Shown piece by piece: positions 34,625-45,102 of a stretch of 64,000 nucleotides of DNA. The notes under the pieces were generated by a model that searched no databases, was not told the origin of the DNA, and worked only from the letters and a program-made list of their open reading frames with translations. The DNA is taken from NCBI RefSeq assembly GCF_003086295.3, contig NC_092042.1, positions 40,595,419-40,659,418 of the forward strand, written 5' to 3'. Every line of letters starts with the position of its first letter. The first letter of the stretch is position 1. The position numbers and the translations under genes are program-made. Origin of the DNA: Arachis hypogaea. Taxonomy: Eukaryota > Streptophyta > Magnoliopsida > Fabales > Fabaceae.

Positions 34625-35259
34625 TGGTGCACGAAATTGTGATCTCAATGGCGCCAACAACTTGGTATGCACAATTGTAATCTCAACTCTTTTTCAGAAC
34701 TTCGCACAACTAACCAGAAAGTGCACTGGGTCGTCCAAGTAATAAACCTTACGTGAGTAAGAGTCGATTCCACGGAGATTGTCGGCTTGAAGCAAGCTAT
34801 GGTCGTTTTGTAAATCTCAGTCAAGCGGATTCAAAGGGTTATAGAGTTTTGATAATTAAAAGATAAACAAAACATAAAAGAAAGATAGAGATACTTATGT
34901 AATTCATTGGTGGGAATTTCAGATAAGTGTGTGGAGATGCCTCACTCCTTTTGAATCTCTACTTTCCTACTACCTTCATCCAATCCTTCATACTCCTTTC
35001 TATGGAAGGCTGTATGTTGGGTGTCACCGTTGTCAATGGCTACTTTCCGTCCTCTCAGTGAAAATGTTCCTCTACGGTTTCCCGCATGGCTAATCAGCTG
35101 TTAGTTCTCGATCGTGTAGGAATAGGATTTACTATCCTTATGCGTCTGTCACCACGCCCTACAGTCGCGAGTTTGAAGCTTGTCATAGTCATCCCATCCC
35201 AGATCCTACTCGAAATACCACAGACAAAGTTTAGACTTTCCGGATCTCAAGAACGCTGC
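34625..35259 (-). repeat. 5' LTR of element C, first part (U5 side)
   Basis: TGGTGCACGAAATTG to ...CTCAAGAACGCTGC. It is collinear with 19761-20396 of the 3' LTR. It stops at GCTGC, the target duplication of D, and continues at 46625. Confidence 0.92.
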
Positions 35260-36774
35260 TTGTGCACGAAATCGCAATCACACTTTTGCAATTCCACACA
35301 ACTAACCAGCAAGTGCACTGGGTCGTCCAAGTAATACCTTGAGTAAGGGTCGATCCCACGGAGATTGTCGGCTTGAAGCAAGCTATGGTTATATTGTAAC
35401 TCTTAGTCAGTATATCAATAATTCTCAGGTTTAATTGTGAAAAGTAAAAGAACATGAAATAGATACTTGTTTTGCAGTAATGGAGAACAGGTTGAGGTTT
35501 TAGAGATGCTCTATCTTCTGAATCTCTGCTTTCCTACTATCTTCTTCTTCATGCACGCAAGGCTCCTTCCATGGCAAGCTGTATGTAGGGTTTCACCGTT
35601 GTCAATGGCTACCTCCCATCCTCTTAGTGAAAATGTTCAACGCGCTCTGTCACAGCACGGCTAATCATCTGTCGGTTCTCAATAAGGTTGGAATAGAATC
35701 CAGTGATTCTTTTGCGTCCGTCACTAACGCCCAGCCTTCAGGAGTTTGAAACTCATCACAGTCATCCAATCCTCAAATCCTACTCAGAATACCATAGACA
35801 AGGTTTAGACCTTCTGGATTCTCTTGAATGCCGCCATCAATTCTAGCTTATACCACGAAGATTCTAATTAAGGAATCTAAGAGATATCTACTCAGTCTAA
35901 GGTAGAACAGAGGTGGTTGTCAGGCACAGGTTCATAGGTGAGAATGATGATGAGTGTCACGGATCATCACATTCATCAAGTTGAGGAACAAGTGATATCT
36001 TAGAATGGAAGCAAGCGTGATTGAATGAAAAACAGTAGTGATTGCATTAATCCCTCAAGACACAGCAGAGCTCCTCACCCCCAACCATGGGGTTTAGAGA
36101 CTCATGCCGTAGAAGGTACAGTATGAAACGTGTAAAAATGTCATGAGATAAAGATACAATGTCAAAAGGTCCTATTTATAGTGAACTAGTAACCTATACA
36201 GAAATGAGTAAATGACGTAAAAATCCACTTCCGGGGTCCATTGAGTGTGTGCTTGGGCTCAACATTGAAGCTTTCATGTGTAGAGACTTTTCCCGGAGTT
36301 AAACGCCAGCTTTTATGCCAATTTGGGCGTTTAACTCCGATTTTTGTGCCAGTTCCGGCGTTAAACGCCGGGAATTCTGAAGCTGATTTGTAACGCCGGT
36401 TTGGGCCATCAAATCTTGGAAAAAGTATGGACTATTATAAGTTGCTGGAAAGCCCAGGATGTCTACTTTTCAACGCAATTGAGAGCGCGCTCATTGGGCT
36501 TCTGTAGCTCCAGAAAATCCACTTCGAGTGCAGGGAGGTCAGAATCCAATAGCATCTGCAGTCCTTTTTCAGCCTCTGAATCAGATTTTTGCTCAGGTCC
36601 CTTAATTTCAGCCAGAAATTACATGAAATCACAGAAAAACACACAAACTCATAGTAAAGCCCAAAAAAGTGAATTTTAAATAAAAACTAATAAAAATATA
36701 TTAAAAACTAACTAAAATGTACTAAAAACATACTAAAAACAGTGCCAAAAAGCGTATAAGTTATCCGCTCATCA
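35260..36774 (-). repeat. 3' LTR of element D
   Basis: The left terminus is TTGTGCACG, so the expected TG is mutated to TT. The right end is CCGCTCATCA. The TATA box (cctatttata, minus) is at 36171-36180 and the palindrome array starts near 36294, 36324, 36355 and 36385. It lacks the R hairpin of the A/C/M/N LTRs. A 4-bp deletion removes the loop of the U5 CCTTACGTGAGTAAGG inverted repeat. Confidence 0.92.
36171..36180 (-). promoter_or_regulatory. TATA box of D 3' LTR
   Basis: cctatttata on the plus strand is TATAAATAGG on the minus strand. The 5' LTR copy is mutated, so if D were transcribed from its own 5' LTR the core promoter would be weakened. Confidence 0.7.
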
Positions 36775-37205
36775 CAACACCAAACTTAAATTGTTGCTTG
36801 TCCCCAAGCAACTGAAAATCAAATAGGATAAAAAGAAGAGAACATACTATAGACTCCAGAATATCAATGAAACTTAGCTCCACTTAGATGAGCGGGACTA
36901 GTAGCTTTTTGCTTCTGAACAGTTTTGGCATATCAGTTTATCCTTTGAAGTTTAGAATGATTGGCATCTATAGGAACTCAGAATTCAGATAGTGTTATTG
37001 ATTCTCCTAGTTAAGTATGATGATTCTTGAACATAGCTACTTTATGAGTCTTGGATGTGGCCCAAAGCACTCTGTCTTCCAGTATTACCACCGGATACAT
37101 ACATGCCACAGACACATAACTGGGTGAACCTTTTTAGATTGTGACTCAGCTTTGCTAGAGTCCCCAATTAGAGGTGTCCAGGGTTCTTAAGCACACTCTT
37201 GGATC

Positions 37206-37276
<71 letters not shown>

Positions 37277-37724
37277 AATTCCCTTCTTTTTTTTGCTTCA
37301 AGAATCAATTTGATAATTTTTCAGATCCTCAATAACATTTCTCCTTTTCCATCATTCTTTCAAGAGCCAACAAGTTTAACATTCTTTAATCAACAAATTC
37401 AAAAGACATATGCACTGTTCAAGCATTCATTCAGAAAACAAGAAGTATTGTCACTACATCAAACTAATTCAACTAGTTTCAGAGATAAATTCGAAATCCT
37501 GTACTTCTTGTTCTTTTGTGATTAAAGCATTTTTCATTTAAGAGAGGTGATGGATTCATAGGACATTCATAGCTTTAGGACATGAACCTTAAATTTTATT
37601 AATCATGAATTAGGAACAAGACTAAAAAAATAAATATAAGATAAGACTAATAGTAATAGAGAACAAAAAATTAAATGACTCTAAAATAGACTCCTTATGA
37701 TAGAGGTTATCACAGAGTTAGGAC
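36775..37724 (-). other. 3' non-coding region of element D
   Basis: The pre-LTR module (CAACACCAAACTTA, GCTTG-TCCC-CAAGC) is at 36775-36811, followed by the block shared with G, C and N. An AT microsatellite lies at about 37211-37271. No gene is supported. Confidence 0.75.
37211..37271. repeat. AT dinucleotide microsatellite in D
   Basis: About 30 AT repeats lie in the 3' non-coding region, replacing sequence present in C and N at the same place. Confidence 0.93.
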
Positions 37725-38855
37725 TCAACAACCTTGATTTTGAGAAGTGGATGCTCCCTCAACTTGTGGGGTATTTGACCCTCCAAGGGAGAGCTTATGG
37801 CGCTTCAGCTCCTGTAGCTCACGCCCCTGCTTCTCTAGTTCCCTCAGCAATTTGCAGAGCATGCAGTTTTGATTCTGCTGTTCTTCCTTAATTTGTTCCA
37901 TAGTTTCTTGCAGCTTGGCAACAGATGCTTCTAGGCTAGCCCAGTAGTCAATTTCAGGAAGTTCTGGGAGGAACTCCTGCGCCCTCCTTTTGATAGAGTT
38001 ATCTTGCATTTGTCCTTCCATTGACTTCTTGGTGATTGGATGTTCAATTGGGATGAATTCATCTACTCCCATCCTCACCCCAGCATCTTTACATAGCAAA
38101 GAGATTAAGCTTGGGTAAGCCAGTTTGGCTTCAGTAGAATTCTTGTTTGCAATTGTGTAAATCTCACAAGCAATCAGATGATGAACCTCCACTTCTTTTC
38201 CCAGCATAATGCAGTGAATCATCACTGCTCTCTTGATAGTGACCTCAGAACGGTTGCTAGTAGGCAATATAGAACGCCCAATGAAGTCTAGCCAACCTCT
38301 TGCAATTGGTTTGAGATCTCCCCTCTTGAGTTGGTTTGGGACACCTTTTGAATTGGTTGTCCACTTAGTTCCAGGGAGGCATATGTCCTCTAGAACTTGA
38401 TCCAACCCCTTATCTGCTCAAACCATTCTCTTATTAAAGGATTCAGGATCATCTTGTAGTTGAGGCAATTTGAAGACCTCTCTTATTTTGTCCAGATAGA
38501 AGTAAATAATTCTCCCTCTGACCATGGTTCTATAGGTATGAAAAGCAGTTCCAGTCATTCTCTGCTTATCTGTCAGCCACAGATTTGAGTAGAATTCCTA
38601 AACCATGTTTCTTCCAACCTTTGTCTCAGGGTTGGTTAGAACTTCCCATCCTCTGTTTCAAATTTGCTCTTGGATCTCCGGATATTCATCTTCTTTCAGA
38701 TCGAATTTAACTTCCGGGATCACTGACCTCAGACCCATTATTTTATGGTAATGGTCTGCATGTTCTTTGGTTAAGAACATCTCTTGACTCCAAAGATTCT
38801 TTGGAGTATTCTCTTTCTTGCCTCTTGAATTGGTTTGTTTTCCCTTAGGAGCCAT
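37725..38855 (-). pseudogene. ORF2 protein of element D, broken
   Basis: Start MAPKGKQTNSRGKKENTPKN at 38855, then the same globular domain as in G (IMGLRSVIPEVKFDLKEDEY; RGWLDFIGRSILPTSNRSEV; AVMIHCIMLGKEVEVHHLIA), a linker, and a coiled-coil tail LREQ-like (LRELEKQGRELQELKRHK) ending QVEGASTSQNQGC. Stops and frame changes separate 38658-38855 from 37725-38405. It sits between the palindrome array and the 3' non-coding region, downstream of integrase, as the Athila env-like ORF does. I see no signal peptide or membrane helix. A structural or nucleic-acid-binding role is as likely as any. Confidence 0.8.
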
Positions 38856-38888
38856 GATCTTGATAAATCTTGGCTTGATCACGGAAAA

Positions 38889-38925
38889 GCACACCAAACT
38901 TAGAGGTTTGCTTGCCCTCAAGCAA
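38889..38925 (-). other. Hairpin module upstream of D ORF2
   Basis: Minus-strand reading: pyrimidine tract, GCTTG-AGGG-CAAGC stem-loop, AAACCTC, TAAGTTTGGTGTGC, then the ORF2 start about 35 nt on. It has the same architecture as the copy before the 3' LTR. Confidence 0.65.
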
Positions 38926-39264
38926 AAGAAAGGAAAGAAAAGAGAGATGAGGGGAGCAAATTCGAATGGTGGGGAGAGGGGGGATGGCCGAGTGTTATTT
39001 ATAAGGAAGGGGGAGAGATTTCAAAAATTTTGAAGGATATTTGAGAAGATATGGGAAGAATTTGAGAAGATATTTGAGTTTTTGAAGAAGATTTGGAAAG
39101 GATTTGAAAGAGATTTGAAGAATGATTTAGAAAGTTGTTTAATTTTTGAAACTTGAAGGTGAATGATGAAAGTTTGTAATGTGTTTATGCAGAAAATTAT
39201 GGATCAAAATAAGAAAGTTTGAAAAAATTTGAAGTGGAAAACAAAATCTCTGTCCCTTACCTTT

Positions 39265-39441
39265 CTGGCGTTTAACGCCCACTTGGTGGCCATTATGGGC
39301 GTTTAATGCCCAGCCAGGTGCCCTGGCTGGCCTTAAACACCAGAAACCCCTTTATCACTGGGTGTTTTGCTGAACGCCCAGAATGGTATCCATTCTGGCG
39401 TTTAACGCCCAGAATATCCCTTACTGGCTTTTTCTTGCCAG
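39265..39441. repeat. 31-bp-phased palindrome array, 6 units (D)
   Basis: Units start at 39265, 39296, 39327, 39358, 39395 and 39424. The first three steps are exactly 31. The unit at 39358 is a 24-bp form with CTGGGTGTT and GAACGCCCAG arms; the one at 39395 is CTGGCGTTTAACGCCCAG. The array lies between integrase and ORF2. Confidence 0.88.
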
Positions 39442-39564
39442 CAAACTCCTTTTATCTGCTTTTTGCACTGAATCCTTCTGTAACTCTGTGAATTCCTTCA
39501 ATTTCAATGATCAACCTTGAAGAATGTATATCAAACTCTTATAGAACAAATAACCTGCTAATGA

Positions 39565-39589
39565 CTGGGTTGCCTCCCAACAAGCGCTT
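39565..39589 (-). other. Conserved hairpin after D pol
   Basis: CTGGGTTGCCTCCCAA followed by CAAGCGCTT. It lies 34 bp past the stop of the integrase frame. Confidence 0.65.
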
Positions 39590-39622
39590 CTTTATTATCT
39601 ATAGCTGGACCTTTACTGAGAC

Positions 39623-40815
39623 TTATTCAAGCCTCAATTTTGAGCATTCCTGCTCAAAATTACTTTCAAGGTAATGTTTGATCCTCTGTCTATTAACAAT
39701 GAACTTTTTATCAGAATCAATATCTTGAAGCTCAACATATCCATATGGTGACACTCCTGTAATCACATACAGATCCCTCCACCGGGATTTAAGTTTTCCT
39801 GGGAATAATTTGAGCCTAGAGTTGAAGAGCAGAAATTTTTGTCCTGGCTCAAAGACTCTGGATGACAACTTCTTGTCATGCCACTTCTTTGCATTTTCCT
39901 TATAAATTTTTGCATTTTCAAAGGCACTGAGTCTGAACTCCTCTAGCTCATTTAGCTGGAGCAATCTTTTTCACCAGCTAACTTAGCATCCATGTTTAGG
40001 AATCTGGTTGCCCAGTAGGCTTTATGTTCCAGTTCCACGGGCAGATGACAGGCCTTCCCATACACAAGTTGGTATGGAGAGGTTCCTATAGGAGTCTTGT
40101 ATGCTGTTCTGTATACCCACAGAGCATCATTCAAGCTCTTTGCCCAATCCTTTCTATGGGCAATAACAGTCCATTCCAGGATTCTTTTTATCTCTCTATT
40201 AGAGACTTCAGCTTGCCCATTTGTCTGTGGATGATACGGAGTTGCTACTTTGTGGCTAATTCCATATTGGACCATAGCAGAGTACAGCTGTTTATTGCAG
40301 AAATGAGTGCCCACATCACTGATTAGTACTCTGGGAACACCAAACCTGCTGAAGATGTGTTCCTGGAGGAATTTCAACATAGTCTTAGTATCATTACTAG
40401 GAGTGGCAATTGCTTCTACCCATTTAGATACATAGTCTAATGCCACCAGAATATATGTGTTTGAGTATGATGGTGGGAAGGGACCCATGAAGTCAATACC
40501 CCATACATCAAACAATTCAATCTCTAAGATCCCTTGTTGAGGCATGGCGTAACCATGAGGCAAATTACCAGCTCTTTGGCAACTGTCACAGTTACTCACA
40601 AACTCTCGGCATCCCTATAGAGAGTAGGCCAGTAGAAACCGCATTGGAGGACTTTAGTGGCCGTTCGCTCACTTCCGAAATGTCCCCCATACTGTGATCC
40701 ATGACAATGCCATAGGATTCTTTGTGCTTCCTCTCTAGGTACACATCTGCGGATTATTCCGTCTGCACATCTCTTAAAGAGATATGGCTCATCCCATAGG
40801 TAGTACTTGGCATCT
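39623..40815 (-). pseudogene. pol: Integrase region of D pol, broken
   Basis: The zinc-binding module lies near 40700-40600 (HCHGSQYGGHFGSER ... NCDSCQRAG), with a frameshift near 40610. The catalytic core follows in 40599-39952 with D in [12 protein letters not shown] in LISDVGTHF and E in [12 protein letters not shown]. The last two are 35 residues apart, the D,D35E arrangement of integrases that join cDNA to chromosomal DNA. The tail (39964-39623) has KWHDKKLSSRVFEPGQKFLL and KLKSRWRDLYVITGVSPYGY, typical of the gypsy integrase C-terminus. It overlaps the core frame by a shift, so at least two frameshifts break it. Confidence 0.9.
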
Positions 40816-42221
40816 GAAATTAATTTTTTCTTTGCACTCTGCTGTACTTCTGGGGTATGAACCTCACAACTTTATAGTTTGCAATGTCTGCAAACCATGG
40901 AGCTTCCTGGATGGCAAAGAGTTGCTCATCTGGAAAGGTCTCAGAGATCTCAGTCGATGGGAGGGACGCCCCAGCTACTGGTTCTATTCGGGACAGATGA
41001 TCAGCTACCTGGTTCTCTGTCCCCTTTCTGTCTCTTATTTCTATATCAAATTCTTGCAGAAGCAACACCCACCTTATGAGCCTGGGTTTTGAATCTTGCT
41101 TTGTGAGTAAGTATTTAAGAGCAGCATGGTCAGTGTACACAATCACTTTTGACCCTACTAAGTAGGATCTAAACTTGTCAATGGCATAAACCACCGCAAG
41201 TAACTCTTTTTCTGTGGTTGTGTAATTCTTTTGTGCGTCATTCAGAACACGGCTAGCATAATAAATGACGTGCAGAAGTTTGTTGTGCCTCTGTCCCAAT
41301 ACTGCACCAATGGCATGGTCACTGGCATCACACATTAGTTCGAATGGTAATGTCCAGTCTGGTGCAGAGATGACTGGTGCTGTGACCAGCTTGGCTTTCA
41401 GGGTCTCAAACGCTTGCAGACACTGTGTGTCAAACATAAATGGTGTGTCAGCAGCTAGCAGGTTGCTTAGAGGTTTTGCAATTTTTGAAAAATCCTTTAT
41501 AAACCTTTTGTAGAATCTTGCATGCCCCAGAAAGCTTCTGATTGCTTTAATATTGGCAGGTGGTGGTAATTTTTTAATTACCTCTACCTTTGCTTGATCC
41601 ACCTCTATTCCCTTGCTTGAAATTTTGTGCCCAAGGACAATTCCTTCAGTCACCATAAAGTGACATTTCTCTCAGTTTAAGACTAGGTTAGTCTCTTGGC
41701 ACCTTTTCAGGACAAGTGCTAGATGATCAAAGATAGGAGCTGAATGAGTCTCCAAATACTGAGAAGTCATCCATGAAGACTTCCAGGAACTTCTCTACCA
41801 TATCAGAGAAGATGGAGAGCATGCACCTCTGAAAGGTTGCAGGTGCATTGCATAGACCAAAAGGCATTCTTCTGTAAGCAAACACGCCAGAAGGACAGGT
41901 GAATGCTGTTTTCTCTTGATCTTGAGGGTCCACTGTAATTTGATAATAGCCTGAATAGCCATCCAAAAAGCAGTAATAATCATGATCCGCTAGTCTTACT
42001 AGCATTTGGTCTATGAATGGTAAAGGAAAATGATCCTTTTTGGTGGCTGTATTGAGCCTTCTGTAGTCAATACACATACGTCACCCTGTAACTGTTCTTG
42101 TAGGAACCAGTTCATTCTTTTCATTATGAATCACTGTCATGCCTCCCTTCTTGGGGACAACTTGGACAGGGCTCACCCAGGGGCTATCAGAAATAGGATA
42201 AATAATCTCAGCCTCTAGTTA
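40816..42221 (-). pseudogene. pol: Reverse transcriptase and RNase H of D pol, broken
   Basis: Reverse transcriptase motifs: CIDYRRLNTATKKDHFPLPF, FLDGYSGYYQI, MPFGLCNAPATFQRCM and the catalytic VFMDDFSVFG, the FMDD form typical of Athila. The RNase H part (41656-40820) has [36 protein letters not shown] and [12 protein letters not shown] with its acidic residues. Breaks: stops at 42219-42221, 42081-42083 and 41672-41674 (the last two where a conserved Trp is expected), a one-base frameshift near 41733 and another in an A-run near 40825. It would copy RNA into cDNA, primed by tRNA-Asp at 45078. Confidence 0.92.
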
Positions 42222-43160
42222 CTTAGTGACCTCTTTCTGCACCACCTCCTTCATGGCTGGATTTAGCCGCCTCTGTGGTTGAACCACTGGCTTGGAATTA
42301 TCTTCCAATAGGATCTTGTGCATGCATCTTGCTGGGCTAATGCCCTTAAGATCACTTATGGACCACCCAAGAGCTGTTTTGTGTGTCCTTAGCACTTGAA
42401 TTAGTGCTTCCTCTTCCTGTGAGTTTAAAGCAGAGATTATGATCACTGGAAAAGTGTCACCTTCTCCCAGAAATGCATACTTCAGGGATGGTGGTAGTGG
42501 CTTGAGCTCGGGTTTATGAGGCTTATCCTCTTCCTGATGAATTTTCAGAGGTTCTTTTATTTCCTCTGGTTCCTCCAGGTCAGGCTGAACATCTTTAAAG
42601 ATATCCTCTAGCTCTGATTCGAGACTCTCAGTCATATTGATCTCTTCCACTAAAGAGTCAATAATATCATCGCTCATGTAGTCATTTGATGTGTCTGGAT
42701 GCTGCATAGCTTTGACAGCATTTAACTTGAACTCATCCTCATTGACTCTCAGGGTCACTTCCCCTTTTTGTACATCAATGAGAGTTCGTCCAGTAGCTAG
42801 GAAGGGTCTTCCTAGGATGAGAGTTGCACTCTTGTGCTCCTCCATTTCCAGCACTACAAAGTCAGTTGGAAAGGCAAATGGCCCAACCTTGACAATCATG
42901 TCCTCAATTATGCCTGATGGATATTTAATGGAGCCATCAGCAAGTTGGAGACATATCCGGGTTGGTTTGACTTCTTCAGTCAACCCAAGCTTTCTGATAG
43001 TGGATGCAGGTATTAGGTTGATACTTGCTCCAATGTCACATAGGGCTGTCTTGGTACAAGCACCTTCTAATGTGCATGGTATCATAAAGCTTCCTGGATC
43101 TTGAAGCTTCTCTGGTAAGCTTTTCAGAATGATTGCACTGCATTCTTCAGTGAGAAACAC
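42219..43160 (-). pseudogene. pro: Aspartic protease region of D
   Basis: This retropepsin-like domain has active site ALCDIGASINLIPASTIRKL (Asp-Ile-Gly-Ala), VKVGPFAFPTDFVVLEMEEH and the ILGRPFLATGRTLIDVQKGE segment, then an acidic linker rich in Glu/Asp and HKILLEDNSKPVVQPQRRLN leading into reverse transcriptase. The frame is open for 313 residues but is joined to Gag by a frameshift near 43150 and ends in a stop before reverse transcriptase. Confidence 0.9.
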
Positions 43161-43717
43161 TTTTTTTCAGTTTCTCTCCAATCCTTCTTATGACTTAAGA
43201 TTTCTTTCATAAACTTAGCATAAGAAGGTATTTGCTCAAGTGCCTCTGCAAACGGAATCTTTATTTCAAGAGTCCTTAGATAGTCTGCAAAGCGGGCAAA
43301 TTGTTTATCCTGTTCCGCTTGGCAGAGTTTCTGAGGATAAGGCATCTTGGCTTTATATTCTTCAACCTTAGTTGCTGCAGGTTTATTCCCTACAGAGGTG
43401 GTTGGAGAAGCCTTTTTAGAGGGGTTACTATCAGCACTCTCAGGTGTCTGATTCTTCATTGGCGTTTGAGCGCCAAGACTAGGTGAGGAATGGGTGTTTA
43501 ACGCCAACTTTTCCCCCCTTTCTGGCGTTTGAATGCCAGAACTGGGCAAGGAATGGGCGTTTAACGCCAGCTTTTCCCCCCTTTCTGGCGTTTGAACGCC
43601 AGGAGTATTCCTCTCTGGGCTCTTACTGTCCTCAGAGGGATTTTGGGTAGTGGTTTGGTTATCCTCTGTCAGTTGTTCCTTTCTTGGCTTTTTGCCACTT
43701 TGAGCAGTGTTATTCAA
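43124..43717 (-). pseudogene. Gag-protease linker of D carrying an in-frame palindrome repeat
   Basis: 197 codons. The first part is charged and Ser/Pro/Thr-rich and contains a 21-residue repeat (IQTPERGEKLALNTHSSPSL-like, two full and two partial units). It is followed by the conserved KMPYPQKLCQAEQDKQFARF ... IPFAEALEQIPSYAKFMKEI segment that precedes the protease in Athila-type elements. The repeat is the protein reading of the palindromes at 43459-43602. Confidence 0.82.
43459..43602. repeat. 31-bp-phased palindrome array inside coding sequence (D)
   Basis: Palindromes start at 43459, 43491, 43522, 43554 and 43585, steps of 32, 31, 32 and 31. Two steps make 63 bp, exactly 21 codons, so the array stays in frame. 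Units include CTGGCGTTTGAACGCCAG (43585-43602). Confidence 0.92.
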
Positions 43718-43849
43718 TGTCTTCCCACTCCTTAGTTGAACTGCTTGGCATTCTTCTATTATCTGTTTAGATAACTACTATTTTGTCTGATTCAACTATG
43801 ATTCTATATTCTTGTTAGAAATTTTGGTTTCTTGAGTAATTGTTTTGTC

Positions 43850-44522
43850 ATCATGAGTAATTGCTGATTAAGCTCAACAATTTGTTCTTGAGGATTAGGA
43901 TTAGTAGTTCTTCAATCGTCTTCCTCATATGTATAGATCCACCAGCTGAGTGGTCTAGAGACATCTGAGCTTTTTCTGTAAGCCCATAGTAGAAGATGTC
44001 TAACTGTACCCACTCTGAAAACATTTCAGAGGAGCATTTTCTTAGCATACCTCTGTACCACTCCCAGGCATTATAAAGAGATTCATTATCCTCTTGTTTA
44101 AAGCCTTGGATGTCCAGCCTTAGCTGTGTCATCCTTTTTGGAGGGTAAAATTGATTCAGGAATTTGTCTGATAACTGTCTCCATGTTTTTATGCTTGCTG
44201 TGGGTTGGTTATTCAACCACCTCTTAGCTTGATCTTTTACAGCAAATGGAAACAGTAATAATATGTAGACATCCTGATCCACCTCTTTATCACGTACTGT
44301 GTCAGCAATTTGTAAGAACTGTGCCAGAAATTCAGTAGGTTCTTCCTGTGGAAGACCGGAATACTGGCAATTTTGCTGCACCATGATAATGAGTTGAGGA
44401 TTTAGCTCAAAGCTGCTTGCTTTAATGGGAGGTATACAGATGCTGCTCCCATATGCAGTTGTAATGGGGTTAGCATATGACCCTAGAGTCCTTCTGGACT
44501 GCTCAATTCCACTTAGGTCCAT
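43850..44522 (-). pseudogene. gag: Gag of element D, truncated
   Basis: The likely start is MDLSGIEQSRRTLGSYANPI at 44522; an in-frame Met lies ten codons upstream at 44552. The Gag core has LNPQLIIMVQQNCQYSGLPQ, LFPFAVKDQAKRWLNNQPTA, KFLNQFYPPKRMTQLRLDIQ and MSLDHSAGGSIHMRKTIEEL. The frame ends at 43851 after only about 224 residues. The usual C-terminal half is missing or shifted before the linker ORF at 43717. No zinc knuckle is visible. Confidence 0.88.
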
Positions 44523-44552
44523 GATGGAGAAAGGAAAATGATATGGATTCAC

Positions 44553-45077
44553 AAGTAAAGTATAAAATATTTTTTTATTTTTTTTCGTTTTTAATTAAAA
44601 ATGACCGAAAATAATAAAATAAATGGAAAAGAAAATAAAATAAAATTTCGAAAACTAAAAGAAAATAAAATCAAAGCAAATTGAAAACTAAATCAATTAA
44701 TTAATTAAAAAGATTTTGGAATTAGCAATTAAAAGGATATGATTGAACAAATATGATTTTAAAAACTAATGCAGAATTTAGAAGATTTAAAGGAAAACAC
44801 AAAGAAGACACCAAACTTAGAAATTTTTAGAAAATCACACTCAAATTTTCGAAAACCTAGAGGAAAACACAAAGAAGACACCAAACTTAGAATTCTTAAA
44901 GATCAAGAAAGGACTAAGAACATGCAAATTCGAAAAATTAAAAGAAAACAAAAGCATGCAATTGACACCAAACTTAAAATATGAAACTAAACTCAAATAA
45001 AAGACTCTAAACCAACAAAAATTAAATAGTCCTAATCTAAGCAATAAGGTAAATCGTCAGTTGTCCAAACTCGAACA
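44553..45077 (-). other. Leader of element D
   Basis: This is a short (about 525 bp) A-rich leader with three CACCAAACTTA motifs (44810, 44880, 44966), two of them in a local duplication of GAAAACACAAAGAAGACACC. The AG|GTAATT candidate donor present in A, C and N is changed here. No gene is present. Confidence 0.7.
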
Positions 45078-45096
45078 ATCCCCGGCAACGGTGCCA
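45078..45096 (-). other. Primer binding site of element D
   Basis: atccccggcaacggtgcca has one mismatch to the tRNA-Asp-type sequence and lies six bases from the LTR at 45103. Confidence 0.92.
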
Positions 45097-45102
45097 AAAA
45101 CT

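Noticed and set aside
37199..37525. Plus-strand ORF of 108 codons beginning with Ile-Tyr repeats
   Set aside because: It is the translation of an AT microsatellite and adjacent non-coding sequence.
40784..41092. Plus-strand ORFs opposite the D pol region
   Set aside because: They are antisense shadows of RNase H and integrase, whose motifs are clear on the minus strand.
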